The notes: a model not told the origin generated them from the sequence alone. A stretch of DNA of 64,000 nt from Hymenobacter sp. 5317J-9 (GCF_022921075.1 NZ_CP095050.1:4526001-4590000), one strand, 5' to 3'. Shown: positions 24,019 through 32,821, counted from the first letter of the stretch. Numbers and translations are program-made.

Positions 24019-26793
24019 ATGCCCTCACACCCTTACTCTTCTCGCCTTTCCATTGCCTTCGCGCTGGCTATGAGCGCTGCCGGCACCGCCGCCCAAGCCC
24101 AGTCCGTGGCCCAGAGTTTCGAAAGCAGCACCGCCGATACGTGGGCCTTCACCCCCACCCCGGCTACTTACAACGACCTCGCCGCTACCGACCAATGGTC
24201 GGTGCTCACCACCATCGGCACGGCCGGCACCGGCGTCACGGTCACTACGCCATCGGCTGGCACCAACCTGTGGGGCGGGCGCGATTTGGAAGGCCCGCTG
24301 ACCAATAACCTGAGCATTTGGCATTACCTCGATTTTGCGCCGGTAGCCATTGCCACGGGCGCTACAGCGGCCAACACGATTACCTTCAAGTACAACAGCA
24401 CGGGGTTCGACACGCCCGACTCGCTGGCCTACGTGGTGCAGTTCGACAACGGCACGACCTGGCCCGTGCCGCGCACCTACACGCAGCTCAACAAAAACAC
24501 GGCTGCCTGGACCACCGTGGCGGTGCCCGTGCCGGCCGGCAGCACCCACGCCCGCCTGCGCCTGGCCGTGCGCCAGAACGGCAACGACGACTGGGTGGCC
24601 TTCGACGAAATCAGCCTGGGCCGCAGCGCCGCCGTGGTGTTGCCCGACCTGGGTTTCACCGGTGCCACCACGCCGCTGATTGTGACCGAAAACGCCGGCA
24701 CCGTGACGCTGCCGCTCAGCCTGCGGAATGCCAACGCCACGGCCAGCACGGTGCAGGCCGTGGTGGCGCCGCTGGGCACGGCCACGGCCAGCGCCGATTT
24801 CACCTTCGCCACCACCCAAACCATCACCTTCGCGCCGGGCAGCACCACGGCCACGCTCACGCTGCCCATCATCGATGACGCCACGGCGGAAGCCGCCGAA
24901 TACTTCACGGTGCGCCTGCAAAATCCCACCAATGCCACCCTGACGGCCGGCGCTACGGAGTTGATGGTGTTCATCAAGGACAACGATACGCAGGCGCCCA
25001 CCCGCACCAACAACCTCAGGCTGAACCTACTGGGCAGCTACCAAAACGGCGCCAGCGGCACCAACTCGGCCGAAATCATTGCCCACGACCCCAGCACGCA
25101 GCGCCTGTACGTGGCCAATTCGGTGGGCGGCAAGCTCGACATCCTGAATTTCGCCACGCCGGGCATGCTTACCTCGGTGGCCTCCATCAACATCCTGCCC
25201 TACGGCGGCATCAACTCGGTGGCCGTGCGCAACGGGCTGGTGGCCTGCGCCATCGAGAACTCGGCACCGCAGCAAAACGGCAGCATCGTGTTTTTTGACC
25301 AAAACGGCACGTTCATCAAGCAAGTGACCGTGGGCGCCATGCCCGACATGATAACCTTCTCGCCCGACGGCCACTACCTGCTCACGGCCAACGAGGGCGA
25401 GCCCAACGCCACGTACTCCGACGACCCCATCGGGTCGGTATCGGTAGTGGACATGACGGGCGGCATCGCGGCCGTGACCCAGGCCCGCGTGAGCACGCTG
25501 GATTTCAGCGCCTACAACGCCCAGGCCGCGGCCCTGCGCACGGCGGGCATTCGCATCTATGGCGGGCCGGCGGCCGGACCGGCCAGTTCGGTGGCCCAGG
25601 ATTTGGAGCCGGAGTACGTGGCCATTTCGGCCGATTCGCGCACGGCCTACATCGGCTTGCAGGAAAATAACGCCATGGCCACGCTCGACCTCACCACGCT
25701 GCAGTTTACCAGCCTGCGCGCCGTGGGCTTCCAAGACCACAGCCAGCCCGGCTTCAGCTTCGATGCTTCGGACCAGGCCGCCGAGGTGCTGATGGCTAAC
25801 TGGCCGGTGCGCGGCATGCGCCAGCCCGACGCCATTGCCGCCTTCGACCTGCCCGCCAGCCTGGGCGGGGGCCGCTACCTGCTCACGGCCAACGAAGGCG
25901 ACGCCCGTGAGTATACAGGCACCGGCGGCCTCGTCGAAGCCGTGCGCCTCGGCGATGCCGGCTATGTGCTCGACCCCACGGCTTTTCCGCAGGCCGCCCT
26001 GCTGAAAAACGCCAGCGCCCTGGGCCGCCTCAACGTGACCAACAAGCTGGGCGACACCGACGGCGACGGCGACTTCGACCAGATTTATGCCTTTGGCGGC
26101 CGCTCGTTCAGCATCCTCAACGCCGGCACCGGCGTGCTGGTGCACGACAGCGGCGACCTGCTGGAGCGCGTGACGAGCACCGACGCGGCCTTCGGCGCCA
26201 TCTTCAACGCCAGCAACACCACCGGCAACCCCGTCCGGAAAAACCGCTCCGACGACAAAGGCCCCGAGCCGGAAGGCGTCACCATTGGCATGATTCGCGA
26301 CACGGTGTATGCCTTTGTGAGCATGGAGCGCGTGGGCGGCGTGGTGGTGCTGAACGTGAACGACCCCGCCAACCCGCGCCTGGTGCAGTACATCAACAAC
26401 CGCAGCCTGACCACCGGCACCGGCGACCAGGGCCCCGAGGGCATCGTCTTCGTATCGGCTGCCAACAGCCCCACCGGCGCCCCGCTCCTGCTGCTGGCCA
26501 ACGAGGTGAGCAGCACCGTGGCCGTGTACCAAATCGGCCTGCGCGGCGTGGTGACGAGCGCCAAAAACGGCGCCCCGGCCCCCGAAGCGCTGCACTGCTA
26601 CCCCAACCCCGCCGCGCCCGGCGCTGCCGTGCGCCTGAGCCGCCCCGTGGCCGGCGCCCTGCTCGACGGACTGGGCCGCGCAGTGCGCCAGCTGCCCACC
26701 GCCACCGACCACCTGGACGTGCGCGGCCTACCGGCCGGCCTGTACCTGTTGCGCGCCACCGACGGCGCCACCAGCCGCCTGGTGGTGCGGTAA
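24019..26793 (+). CDS. Choice-of-anchor I family protein with Calx-beta domain and T9SS sorting domain
   Basis: A 924-residue exported protein with signal peptide ending AQAQ near residue 28. Residues about 30-205 are a beta-sandwich with FDTPDSLAYVVQFDNGTTW. Residues about 215-325 are Calx-beta-like (VTENAGTVTLPLSLRN, PIIDDATAEAAEYFTVRL). Residues about 340-850 show the choice-of-anchor I propeller (AEIIAHDPSTQRLYVANS, LLTANEGEPNATYSDDP, DLEPEYVAISADSRTAYIGL, ANEGDAREY, GPEPEGV). A Ca-binding-like DTDGDGDFD occurs near residue 680. The end (CYPNPAAPGAAVRLS, LPAGLYLLRATDGATSR) is a type A sorting domain for T9SS. Proteins of this family are surface or secreted; some are linked to phosphatase-like activity, which I cannot confirm here. 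Confidence 0.9.
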   Translation: MPSHPYSSRLSIAFALAMSAAGTAAQAQSVAQSFESSTADTWAFTPTPATYNDLAATDQWSVLTTIGTAGTGVTVTTPSAGTNLWGGRDLEGPLTNNLSIWHYLDFAPVAIATGATAANTITFKYNSTGFDTPDSLAYVVQFDNGTTWPVPRTYTQLNKNTAAWTTVAVPVPAGSTHARLRLAVRQNGNDDWVAFDEISLGRSAAVVLPDLGFTGATTPLIVTENAGTVTLPLSLRNANATASTVQAVVAPLGTATASADFTFATTQTITFAPGSTTATLTLPIIDDATAEAAEYFTVRLQNPTNATLTAGATELMVFIKDNDTQAPTRTNNLRLNLLGSYQNGASGTNSAEIIAHDPSTQRLYVANSVGGKLDILNFATPGMLTSVASINILPYGGINSVAVRNGLVACAIENSAPQQNGSIVFFDQNGTFIKQVTVGAMPDMITFSPDGHYLLTANEGEPNATYSDDPIGSVSVVDMTGGIAAVTQARVSTLDFSAYNAQAAALRTAGIRIYGGPAAGPASSVAQDLEPEYVAISADSRTAYIGLQENNAMATLDLTTLQFTSLRAVGFQDHSQPGFSFDASDQAAEVLMANWPVRGMRQPDAIAAFDLPASLGGGRYLLTANEGDAREYTGTGGLVEAVRLGDAGYVLDPTAFPQAALLKNASALGRLNVTNKLGDTDGDGDFDQIYAFGGRSFSILNAGTGVLVHDSGDLLERVTSTDAAFGAIFNASNTTGNPVRKNRSDDKGPEPEGVTIGMIRDTVYAFVSMERVGGVVVLNVNDPANPRLVQYINNRSLTTGTGDQGPEGIVFVSAANSPTGAPLLLLANEVSSTVAVYQIGLRGVVTSAKNGAPAPEALHCYPNPAAPGAAVRLSRPVAGALLDGLGRAVRQLPTATDHLDVRGLPAGLYLLRATDGATSRLVVR

Positions 26794-26826
26794 GGTGTGC
26801 TTAGCTTGACCTAAAACTCTGGAAGT

Positions 26827-26863
26827 AAAAAGGCCCGCTGTGCTAAGCACAGCGGGCCTTTTG
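26827..26863 (+). terminator. Bidirectional terminator between 24019 and 26893 genes
   Basis: AAAAGGCCCGCTGTGCT pairs with AGCACAGCGGGCCTTTT over a 3-base loop and is followed by a T-run. It serves the convergent genes on both sides. Confidence 0.9.
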
Positions 26864-26892
26864 CTAGCTAGTAGCATCAGCACCAGGTTTCT

Positions 26893-28380
26893 CTATTTGG
26901 CTGCCGAACCCGTTTTTTTCAAGTACTCTGCCGCGCCGTTGTTGTTCGGATTGAGGGCCAAGGATTGTTTGTAGTTTTTGATGGCCAGCGTACGGTCGCC
27001 CAGCAGCTCGTAGGTTTCGCCCAGGCTGTCGTAGACGTTCCAGGACTTGGGGTACATACTCACGTTCAACTTGAATATTTCGAGCGCCTGCTTAGGCTGG
27101 CCCTGCTGGACTAGCGCGTAGCCCCAGGTGTTCAGGTAATCTTCGGTGAGGTGCAGTTCGGGGTGCTGCTTTTTGACTGCGGCTACCGCCTCTGGAGCTT
27201 GGGCAAAGTTGCGGCGCAGCAGTTTGGCTTGCAGGGCGGCCAGGGCTGGCGGTGTGCCGTAAGCAGCCGCCAATACTTCCTCGGCTACTGCCCGCAGGCT
27301 ACTTTGTGTGCCGGGGTCCGACTCGTTGGAAAGCAGCACGATGCCGAATTTTAGCTCCGGGTACACCGCGCAGTAGCTGGCGAAGCCGAAGGTGCCACCA
27401 GTATGTTCTAGCTGGCGCTTGCTGTCCACTGTTTTCGACATCACCCAACTCAAGCCCACGGCTTCTTCGTCGAGTCGGCCCCACGTAGGGCGGTGGGTCA
27501 GGGCTACGGCGGCATCGTTTTCGTTGAGCTGGTACTGCAGGTACTTGGTCATGTCGGCGGCGCTGTACTGCAAGCCGCCCGAGGCATACATAGTAGCTGC
27601 GCTGGTGCGCGGCATGGGCGTGCCGTGCTCATTGTAACCCACAGGCAGCGGCGCTTCGGTGGCGGCGTTGAGCTGCAGTGGCTTGTTAATATATTCGGCT
27701 ACCAGCTTTGGGAAAGGCCGCTTGTACACGTTTTCGAGCACGTAACCCAGCAGCTGAGCTGCGGTGTTGGAATGGCGGGATGTGAGGCCCGGAGCAGCTT
27801 CCAGCTTCACTTGGCGCAAGTCCGCCAAGAAGTTCTCCTTGGTGTAGCCCTTGAGCGATTCCACCATCAGAAAAGGAATGGAATCGGGCCTGGCCCGCTG
27901 GTAGGACGCCGGGTGGTCGGGCAAATTGTCGGGCAGGCCCGACGTAGTATTGGCTAAGTGCAGCAGTTGAATGGGCTGGCCTGCAAACTCCAAGTTGGCG
28001 TAGGTACCAGGCAAGTATTTTCGCACGTCATCGGTCAGCTTCGCTCGTTTTTCCATCACAGCCTTGGCCAGCAGCAAGCTCCCAAAGGTTTTGCTGATTG
28101 AGCCGATTTCATACACCGTGTTTTTGGTTGGTGTCAGGCTCTTGCCTTTCTCCGTGGTGCCGAAGTTGTAAAACTGAGTCCGGCCGTCTTTGATGATTCC
28201 CACCGACAGCCCCACCCGCGAGGGCTGCTGGATGAAGGCGTTGCCAATGCGCTGCACCGCCGCCGCTAGCTGCGCTGGAGTGGTAGCAGCGGCGGTGCTC
28301 GAACGCAACTGCCCAACAGCTGGCAACTGCATTAGGAAAGCGAAGAGGCAGGTAATTGCCGAGAAAGAAGGGATGGTCAT
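26893..28380 (-). CDS. Exported serine hydrolase (beta-lactamase/PBP-like) with C-terminal TPR segment
   Basis: The protein has 495 residues from the ATG at 28380; the longer frame would start with TTG. A signal peptide ends near AVGQ. Residues about 40-380 are a class C beta-lactamase-like fold: SISK (the S-x-x-K nucleophile motif), SNT as the second motif (S-x-N rather than the usual Y-x-N) and HTGG as the third. A C-terminal helical part holds two TPR-like repeats (YLNTWGYALVQQGQPKQALE, VYDSLGETYELLGDRTLAIK). The family includes esterases, D-amino-acid peptidases and penicillin-binding relatives. The exact substrate is not predictable. It lies between the two sigma modules, transcribed in their direction, 38 bases after the second module's last gene, so it may be read as a continuation of that operon. 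Confidence 0.88.
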   Translation of the reverse strand: MTIPSFSAITCLFAFLMQLPAVGQLRSSTAAATTPAQLAAAVQRIGNAFIQQPSRVGLSVGIIKDGRTQFYNFGTTEKGKSLTPTKNTVYEIGSISKTFGSLLLAKAVMEKRAKLTDDVRKYLPGTYANLEFAGQPIQLLHLANTTSGLPDNLPDHPASYQRARPDSIPFLMVESLKGYTKENFLADLRQVKLEAAPGLTSRHSNTAAQLLGYVLENVYKRPFPKLVAEYINKPLQLNAATEAPLPVGYNEHGTPMPRTSAATMYASGGLQYSAADMTKYLQYQLNENDAAVALTHRPTWGRLDEEAVGLSWVMSKTVDSKRQLEHTGGTFGFASYCAVYPELKFGIVLLSNESDPGTQSSLRAVAEEVLAAAYGTPPALAALQAKLLRRNFAQAPEAVAAVKKQHPELHLTEDYLNTWGYALVQQGQPKQALEIFKLNVSMYPKSWNVYDSLGETYELLGDRTLAIKNYKQSLALNPNNNGAAEYLKKTGSAAK

Positions 28381-28418
28381 GCTGGTACCGACGTGAGGGC
28401 ACGGCAATTCGGGTTGGG

Positions 28419-29279
28419 CTACTTAACCTTCCGTAGGTAAATGTTGCCGTTAAAGGTTTTCATCATCACTTCGGCGCCGCCGCCGTTGATTTGGCCATAG
28501 GTCCAATCGTCGGTGCTGAGGCGGGTGAGGCCATTTTGGGAGGTGCGCGTCACTTTGGGGGCTGACTTATCTACGGCCACATCGAAGTCGCTGTACACTT
28601 CGCCGCGCTCCGATTTCATTTTGAGCGAGGCCTTGGCATTGCCGGGGAAGGTCACGTCGACTTTGCCGTTGAGGGTGGAGAAGGCCATGGGCGCGCCGTT
28701 GTTCACGCTTTTGAAGGTGGCTACGAGGTTGCCGTTCACGGTATTGGCCACGGCCGAGCCCGACACGTTGGTGAGTTGAATGGCACCGTTGACGTTGGAG
28801 ACCTCCAGCTGGCCATTCACGTTTTCGATGAGGATGTCGCCGTTGTTCACCGTGCTGAGCTGCAACGAGAAGTTCTGCGGCACTTTAATGGTGAGGTCGA
28901 CCGGGTGGGCGTGCGACTGCGTGGAGATTTCCACGTGGTTGTTCTTCTCCTCGGCGGTCAGGTTCAGCCCGCTCACCGACGAGAGGCGCTTCATGCCGCC
29001 GGGCGGCGTAGGGGGTTCGGGCGTGCGGCGGCTGGCCTTGGCGGCGCGGGCGGCGGCGTCAATCACCACGTCTTTGCCGCTGTAGCCAGTCACGTGGATG
29101 AAACCGTTCACGAGGCCCACTTCCAGCGAGCCGGGCTTGCCGGGCGAGGTGAGGGCCACGGTCAGAGATTCTTTGGTGTCGTCTTGCGCCTGGCTGGCCA
29201 GGGCACTGCCGACCAATAGGAGGGCCAGCGTCAGCCGGCGCGCCAGTTGCACGGGGGATAATTGGAGGGAAATAGTCAT
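28419..29279 (-). CDS. Exported DUF4097-like protein (module B, gene 4)
   Basis: A 286-residue protein with an N-terminal signal segment (RRLTLALLLVGSALASQAQ). A basic Ala/Lys/Arg-rich piece with Pro/Gly (RRTPEPPTPPGGMKRLSS) precedes a beta-helix of DUF4097 turns (STVNNGDILIENVNGQLEVS, VNGAIQLTNVSGSAVANT, LNGKVDVTFPG). It ends MMKTFNGNIYLRKVK, very like the end of the gene at 21581. Last of the four co-directional genes of the second module. Its start is 17 bases after the stop of the gene at 29297, indicating co-transcription. Confidence 0.85.
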   Translation of the reverse strand: MTISLQLSPVQLARRLTLALLLVGSALASQAQDDTKESLTVALTSPGKPGSLEVGLVNGFIHVTGYSGKDVVIDAAARAAKASRRTPEPPTPPGGMKRLSSVSGLNLTAEEKNNHVEISTQSHAHPVDLTIKVPQNFSLQLSTVNNGDILIENVNGQLEVSNVNGAIQLTNVSGSAVANTVNGNLVATFKSVNNGAPMAFSTLNGKVDVTFPGNAKASLKMKSERGEVYSDFDVAVDKSAPKVTRTSQNGLTRLSTDDWTYGQINGGGAEVMMKTFNGNIYLRKVK

Positions 29280-29296
29280 TGCGAGGGGTGGTTTAA

Positions 29297-30187
29297 CTAC
29301 ATTTTGGAGACGGTCACGTCGCCGTTGAGGGTTTCGAAGCGGAAGTCGGGCCCGCCCTTGCCGATGCGCACGGCGGTGTCTTTGGTGAGCTGGTACACGG
29401 TGCCGCCGCCCTTGCCTTCCTTGTTTTTGGTGACTTGCACCGGCAGGATTTCGGCGTCGGGAAAGTCGGTATAAAACTCGCCGTGCATGCTCTTGAAGTG
29501 CAGGTTGGCGCCCAGGCTGGCAGGGTATTTCACCCGGATTTTGCCGTTGATGGTGTGGTAAGACGAGGCGCCGGCCGGGTTGGCGGCGTAGGTGGCGTCC
29601 ACGTTGCCGTTCACGGTGTGGGCCCGGGTGGTGCCCCGCACGTTGGTGAGGGTGATGGGGCCGTTCACGTTGTTCACGTGCAAGGGGCCGGTCACGTCCT
29701 TCACTTCCATCGAGCCGTTGTTGACGGTGCCCACGTGCAGGTTCATGGCGTAGGGCACCTTCACCACAAAGTCGAACTCGTAGCGGTAGTCAATGTCGCG
29801 GTCGCGGCTGTTCCAGCGGTTGTGGTTTTCGTGGGGGCGCGAGTCGTAGGGCCCGGCGATGTACACCACCACGCTGTCGCCGTGCTGGGTGAAGCCCAGT
29901 TGAGCTTCCTTCTTGCCCTGTTCCAAAGTAGCCGCGTCGTCGGCCCGGACGGTTTTAGTGGCTTCTACCACCACTTTGCTGCCGGCGTAGCCTTCCACTC
30001 GCACCGAGCCGAAGATGTTGTAGAGGGCCAGCGTACTCTTGCCGGCATCGGCCGTGAGGGTAAATTCTTTGTTGATTGTTGAGGTGGCTTCCTTGCTTTG
30101 GGCCCGGCCGGCGGCGGCGCTACACAGCAAGAATAGCAGGGCGAGCAGTGGCCGGTTGGAGCTGCGGCGAAACGAGAGTCTGGTCAT
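29297..30187 (-). CDS. Exported DUF4097-like protein (module B, gene 3)
   Basis: A 296-residue protein with a signal peptide (LLALLFLLCSAAAGRAQ). The mature part opens with AGKSTLALYNIFGSVRVEGY and continues with repeated turns such as GTVNNGSMEVKDVTGPLHVN and TVNGNVDATYAANPAG, ending FETLNGDVTVSKM. A charged His/Arg/Asn-rich insertion (PHENHNRWNSRDRDIDYRYE) near residues 117-137 is unlike the other three DUF4097 proteins and may lie on the surface. Its start codon lies 68 bases inside the end of the anti-sigma gene, so the two are translationally linked. Confidence 0.85.
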   Translation of the reverse strand: MTRLSFRRSSNRPLLALLFLLCSAAAGRAQSKEATSTINKEFTLTADAGKSTLALYNIFGSVRVEGYAGSKVVVEATKTVRADDAATLEQGKKEAQLGFTQHGDSVVVYIAGPYDSRPHENHNRWNSRDRDIDYRYEFDFVVKVPYAMNLHVGTVNNGSMEVKDVTGPLHVNNVNGPITLTNVRGTTRAHTVNGNVDATYAANPAGASSYHTINGKIRVKYPASLGANLHFKSMHGEFYTDFPDAEILPVQVTKNKEGKGGGTVYQLTKDTAVRIGKGGPDFRFETLNGDVTVSKM

Positions 30188-31043
30188 GGCGGGGGGAGGA
30201 TTGGGGCGCGGCGGGCCGGCCGGTTGAGAGGGTTTGAATGCTTTCCTGAATTTTGCTTTTCACCGATTCGTCGAGGTTGGGCTGCTTCAGCAGCTCGCGC
30301 ATCTGCTGCACCGAGCGGCGCTCCTGCAACTGCACCATCACGTCGGCCAGGGCGGTTTGCACCAGCGGCGAGTCCTGCTGGGCCAGCGAATGCACAAGGC
30401 CTTCGCGCACCTGCGGGTCTTCGGCCAGGGGCGCCAGGGCTTCCAGGGTGGCCAGGCGCACGTTCACGTTGGGGTCGTTGTTGAGCGTGCTGAGCAGGGC
30501 ATTCACCACTTTGCCGGTGGGCTCGTCGAGCTGCTTGGTGTAGCTCACGGCCCGCAGCCGCTCGGTGGCCGAAGGGTTTTTGATGAGCGAAAGCAGCATC
30601 ACCTGCTTCATGTGCGTCACCTCGCTGGCGAGGTCGGCAATCTGCTGCTGTTGGTTGCCGGCGGCTGGCGGCTGGCGGTTCAGCCAATACCCGCCAATGA
30701 GCCCCACTCCTATCAGGCACAGGCTGTACACGGCCCGCAGAATGGGCCGGGGCACGTCCAGGTGCAGCCACCACTGCCACAAGCCTTTCAGCGAGTAGTC
30801 CGGCGTGGCTTTCACTTCTTCCTTGAAGGAAGCCAGCATGGCGTAGAACTCGGGGCGCAGGCTCGGGCCGGGCTCCGGCACGGGCACCTGCCCCAGGGTT
30901 TGCCACAGGCGCTGGGTTGTTTGCAGCTCCTCGCGGCACTCGGCACACTCGGCCAGATGGGCCCGGAGCTGAGTCTGCTCGGCGTCGGAAAGCTGGCTGC
31001 TGAGATAGTCAACCAGCTGGTCTTTTACGTGGTCACAGTTCAT
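30120..31043 (-). CDS. Membrane anti-sigma factor with zinc-finger and HEAT-like domain (module B)
   Basis: A 307-residue protein with the same layout as the gene at 22449. It has a zf-HC2 N-terminus (MNCDHVKDQLVDYLSSQLSD, HLAECAEC), a cytoplasmic linker, one membrane helix (VYSLCLIGVGLIGGYWL, near 105-121) and an exported HEAT-like part (NALLSTLNNDPNVNVRLATL, DPQVREGLVHSLA, LADVMVQLQERRSVQQMREL). The exact shared string PQVREGLVHSLA shows common ancestry with module A. A Pro/Ser/Gln-rich tail extends the C-terminus, and the gene end overlaps the next gene by 68 bases. It starts eight bases after the sigma gene's stop. Confidence 0.85.
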   Translation of the reverse strand: MNCDHVKDQLVDYLSSQLSDAEQTQLRAHLAECAECREELQTTQRLWQTLGQVPVPEPGPSLRPEFYAMLASFKEEVKATPDYSLKGLWQWWLHLDVPRPILRAVYSLCLIGVGLIGGYWLNRQPPAAGNQQQQIADLASEVTHMKQVMLLSLIKNPSATERLRAVSYTKQLDEPTGKVVNALLSTLNNDPNVNVRLATLEALAPLAEDPQVREGLVHSLAQQDSPLVQTALADVMVQLQERRSVQQMRELLKQPNLDESVKSKIQESIQTLSTGRPAAPQSSPRHDQTLVSPQLQPATARPAILAV

Positions 31044-31051
31044 AGCGTAGC

Positions 31052-31603
31052 TTAATTTTCGATGCGGAGATAAGTCGTTTTCAGCTCGTTCATGGCGCGG
31101 TGTACGCGCACCTTCACGGCGCCTTCGGTGGTGCCCAGCACCTGGGCAATTTCCCCGTATTTCATTTCCTGAAAGCGGCTCAGCACCAGCACCTCGCGGT
31201 GGTCAGGGCTGAGCTGGGCCAGGGCCTGGTGCAGCACGGCCACTTCCTGGGCCCGCTCCAGGCCGGCGTCGGCGGGGCTGCCGCCACCCAGGTGCTCGGC
31301 CACGTCGTCCACATCGGCGTGGTGCCGGGCGTGACGGTTTTTCTTCACGTGGTCGGCCAGCACGTTGCGGGCCAAATGGTACATCCAGGTGCGGAACTCG
31401 CCCTCGCCGGTGAAGGTGTGGCGATACTTCAACATGCGGTAGAACACGTTCTGCACCAAGTCCTCGCTGGCGGTCGAGCTGCCCAGCATGTGGTAGAGAA
31501 AGCCAAACAGCGGCCGGTGGTAGCGCTCAAAAAGCAGGCCCATGCGGTCCACGTCGCCGGCTTTCACCCGTAGCATTAAGGCATTGTCCGATAGCGAGTC
31601 CAC
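31052..31603 (-). CDS. ECF-type RNA polymerase sigma factor (module B)
   Basis: The protein has 183 residues from the GTG at 31603; an ATG nine codons later (31576) is an alternative. Region 2 is seen in MGLLFERYHRPLFGFLYHML and FRTWMYHLARNVLADHVKKN. Region 4 is LSPDHREVLVLSRFQEMKYG then EIAQVLGTTEGAVKVRVHRA. The two regions are joined by a His/Asp-rich linker (ARHHADVDDVAEHLGGGSPA). The anti-sigma gene follows after eight bases. It is paralogous to 23284 (shared FERYH, VYxMARNV and VLSRFQ-type strings). It is the promoter-proximal gene of module B; the 268 bases upstream hold no promoter I can name. Confidence 0.92.
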   Translation of the reverse strand: MDSLSDNALMLRVKAGDVDRMGLLFERYHRPLFGFLYHMLGSSTASEDLVQNVFYRMLKYRHTFTGEGEFRTWMYHLARNVLADHVKKNRHARHHADVDDVAEHLGGGSPADAGLERAQEVAVLHQALAQLSPDHREVLVLSRFQEMKYGEIAQVLGTTEGAVKVRVHRAMNELKTTYLRIEN

Positions 31604-31871
31604 GCAGTAAGGAGGGGATTATTGGGGTATTTGCCTGTGGACACCGCCGTGCCCGGCGAAGGTTACCGGAAGGTGACAAGATTTTTTATTCCGGTGGCGG
31701 CCATCTCGGGCATTCGCGCACCGGAGCCCTGAAAATCAAATAGAAAACCACAAATAAATAGCTGATTTACTGAATACTGGGGTAATTCCTTCGCAACCTT
31801 GCCCCCGCACCGGTCCGTAAAGCCCCGTCCACAACGCTTCCTTCCTTTCCACATTTCCAATTCGTTTCGTC

Positions 31872-32321
31872 ATGAAAACCACCAAAATCCTCCTCGCCCT
31901 TCTCCTGACTACCGGCCTAAGTAGCGCGGCCTTTGCCCAAACCACTTCGGGCACCATGGGCACCACCTCGGGCAGCACCACCAGCGCCGGCTCGATGAGC
32001 GGCCGGCCGGCTACCGGCTCCACCACCGGCACCATGAACACCAGCACCAGCGGCTCCAGCACCAGCGGGTCGATGTCGGGCAGCACTTCGGGCACCATGG
32101 GCACTACCTCGGGTACTTACGGTACCACGTCGGGCACCATGAACACCACTTCGGGCAGTACCACGGGCAGCACGGGCAGCACCACCGGCAACATGGGCAC
32201 CACTTCCGGCAGCACCATGGGCACCACCAGCGGCACCACCTCGGGCGCCAGCACGTCGGGCCGCATGAAGTCGAAAGACAAAGCCTCGAAAGGCAAGATG
32301 AAAACCTCGACGCCTCGCTAG
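31872..32321 (+). CDS. Exported Ser/Thr/Gly-rich low-complexity protein with basic tail
   Basis: A 149-residue protein. The signal peptide (MKTTKILLALLLTTGLSSAA, ending AFAQ) is followed by roughly 110 residues made almost entirely of Ser, Thr, Gly and Met in variants of TSGTMGTTSGS. The chain ends in a Lys-rich tail (RMKSKDKASKGKMKTSTPR). No catalytic residues exist. The repeat is imperfect at DNA level (GGCACCATGGGCACCAC blocks), so copy number could vary. It may be a flexible surface or periplasmic protein. I recognise no family. Confidence 0.75.
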   Translation: MKTTKILLALLLTTGLSSAAFAQTTSGTMGTTSGSTTSAGSMSGRPATGSTTGTMNTSTSGSSTSGSMSGSTSGTMGTTSGTYGTTSGTMNTTSGSTTGSTGSTTGNMGTTSGSTMGTTSGTTSGASTSGRMKSKDKASKGKMKTSTPR

Positions 32322-32358
32322 CAACTTTTTGCGGCTCAGGGCCGTAAGGCACTTAAGC

Positions 32359-32393
32359 AAACCGGCTGTTTCACCAGAAGCAGCCGGTTTTTT
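32359..32393 (+). terminator. Terminator after the Ser/Thr/Gly-rich gene
   Basis: AAACCGGCTG and CAGCCGGTTT pair and are followed by TTTT. Confidence 0.8.
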
Positions 32394-32419
32394 AGTGTCC
32401 ACCCTTTCCCCAGCTCCCC

Positions 32420-32803
32420 ATGAAACCCTTCCTCCTACTGGCCGGCCTGCTGCTGGCCGCCTCGGCGCAGGCCCAAACCGTGCCCTTCGACCCCACCGCG
32501 CCCGTGCGCGGCGGCAGCCAGGGCCAAACCACCATTCCGCCCGTGAACCCGGCCCTCAACCAGAGCACCATTCAGGGCCCGCCCGAAATGCAGCGCACGC
32601 CCACCAACCGCGACGCTCAGCGCAGCCGCCCGCTCGACAACACGGGCGGGGCCCTGCTGCCCGCTGGCACGCCCGAACTCTCGCCCACGGCCGTGCCCGA
32701 CGTGCGCGAGCAGCCCCTCATTCGCGACAACAAACCCCGCCAGTCCAACGAAGTGGTGCCCAGCCGCTCGCGCCGCAGCAACAGCAGCAACGTGCCGCGT
32801 TAA
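32420..32803 (+). CDS. Small exported Pro/Asn/Arg-rich protein, unknown
   Basis: A 127-residue protein with a clear signal peptide (LLLAGLLLAASAQAQ). The mature part is predicted disordered: rich in Pro, Asn, Thr, Gln and Arg with no hydrophobic core (RGGSQGQTTIPPVNPALNQS) and a Ser/Arg/Asn C-terminus (SRSRRSNSSNVPR). I recognise no family. It stands between two terminators, so it is its own transcription unit; the short spacer after 32393 must hold its promoter. Confidence 0.65.
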   Translation: MKPFLLLAGLLLAASAQAQTVPFDPTAPVRGGSQGQTTIPPVNPALNQSTIQGPPEMQRTPTNRDAQRSRPLDNTGGALLPAGTPELSPTAVPDVREQPLIRDNKPRQSNEVVPSRSRRSNSSNVPR

Positions 32804-32821
32804 CCCTTTTCTTGCCGCACG

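Noticed and set aside
31740-31871. Promoter for the Ser/Thr/Gly-rich gene
   Set aside because: AT-rich sequence is present, but no TTTG-N19-TAnnTTTG match could be placed with confidence.
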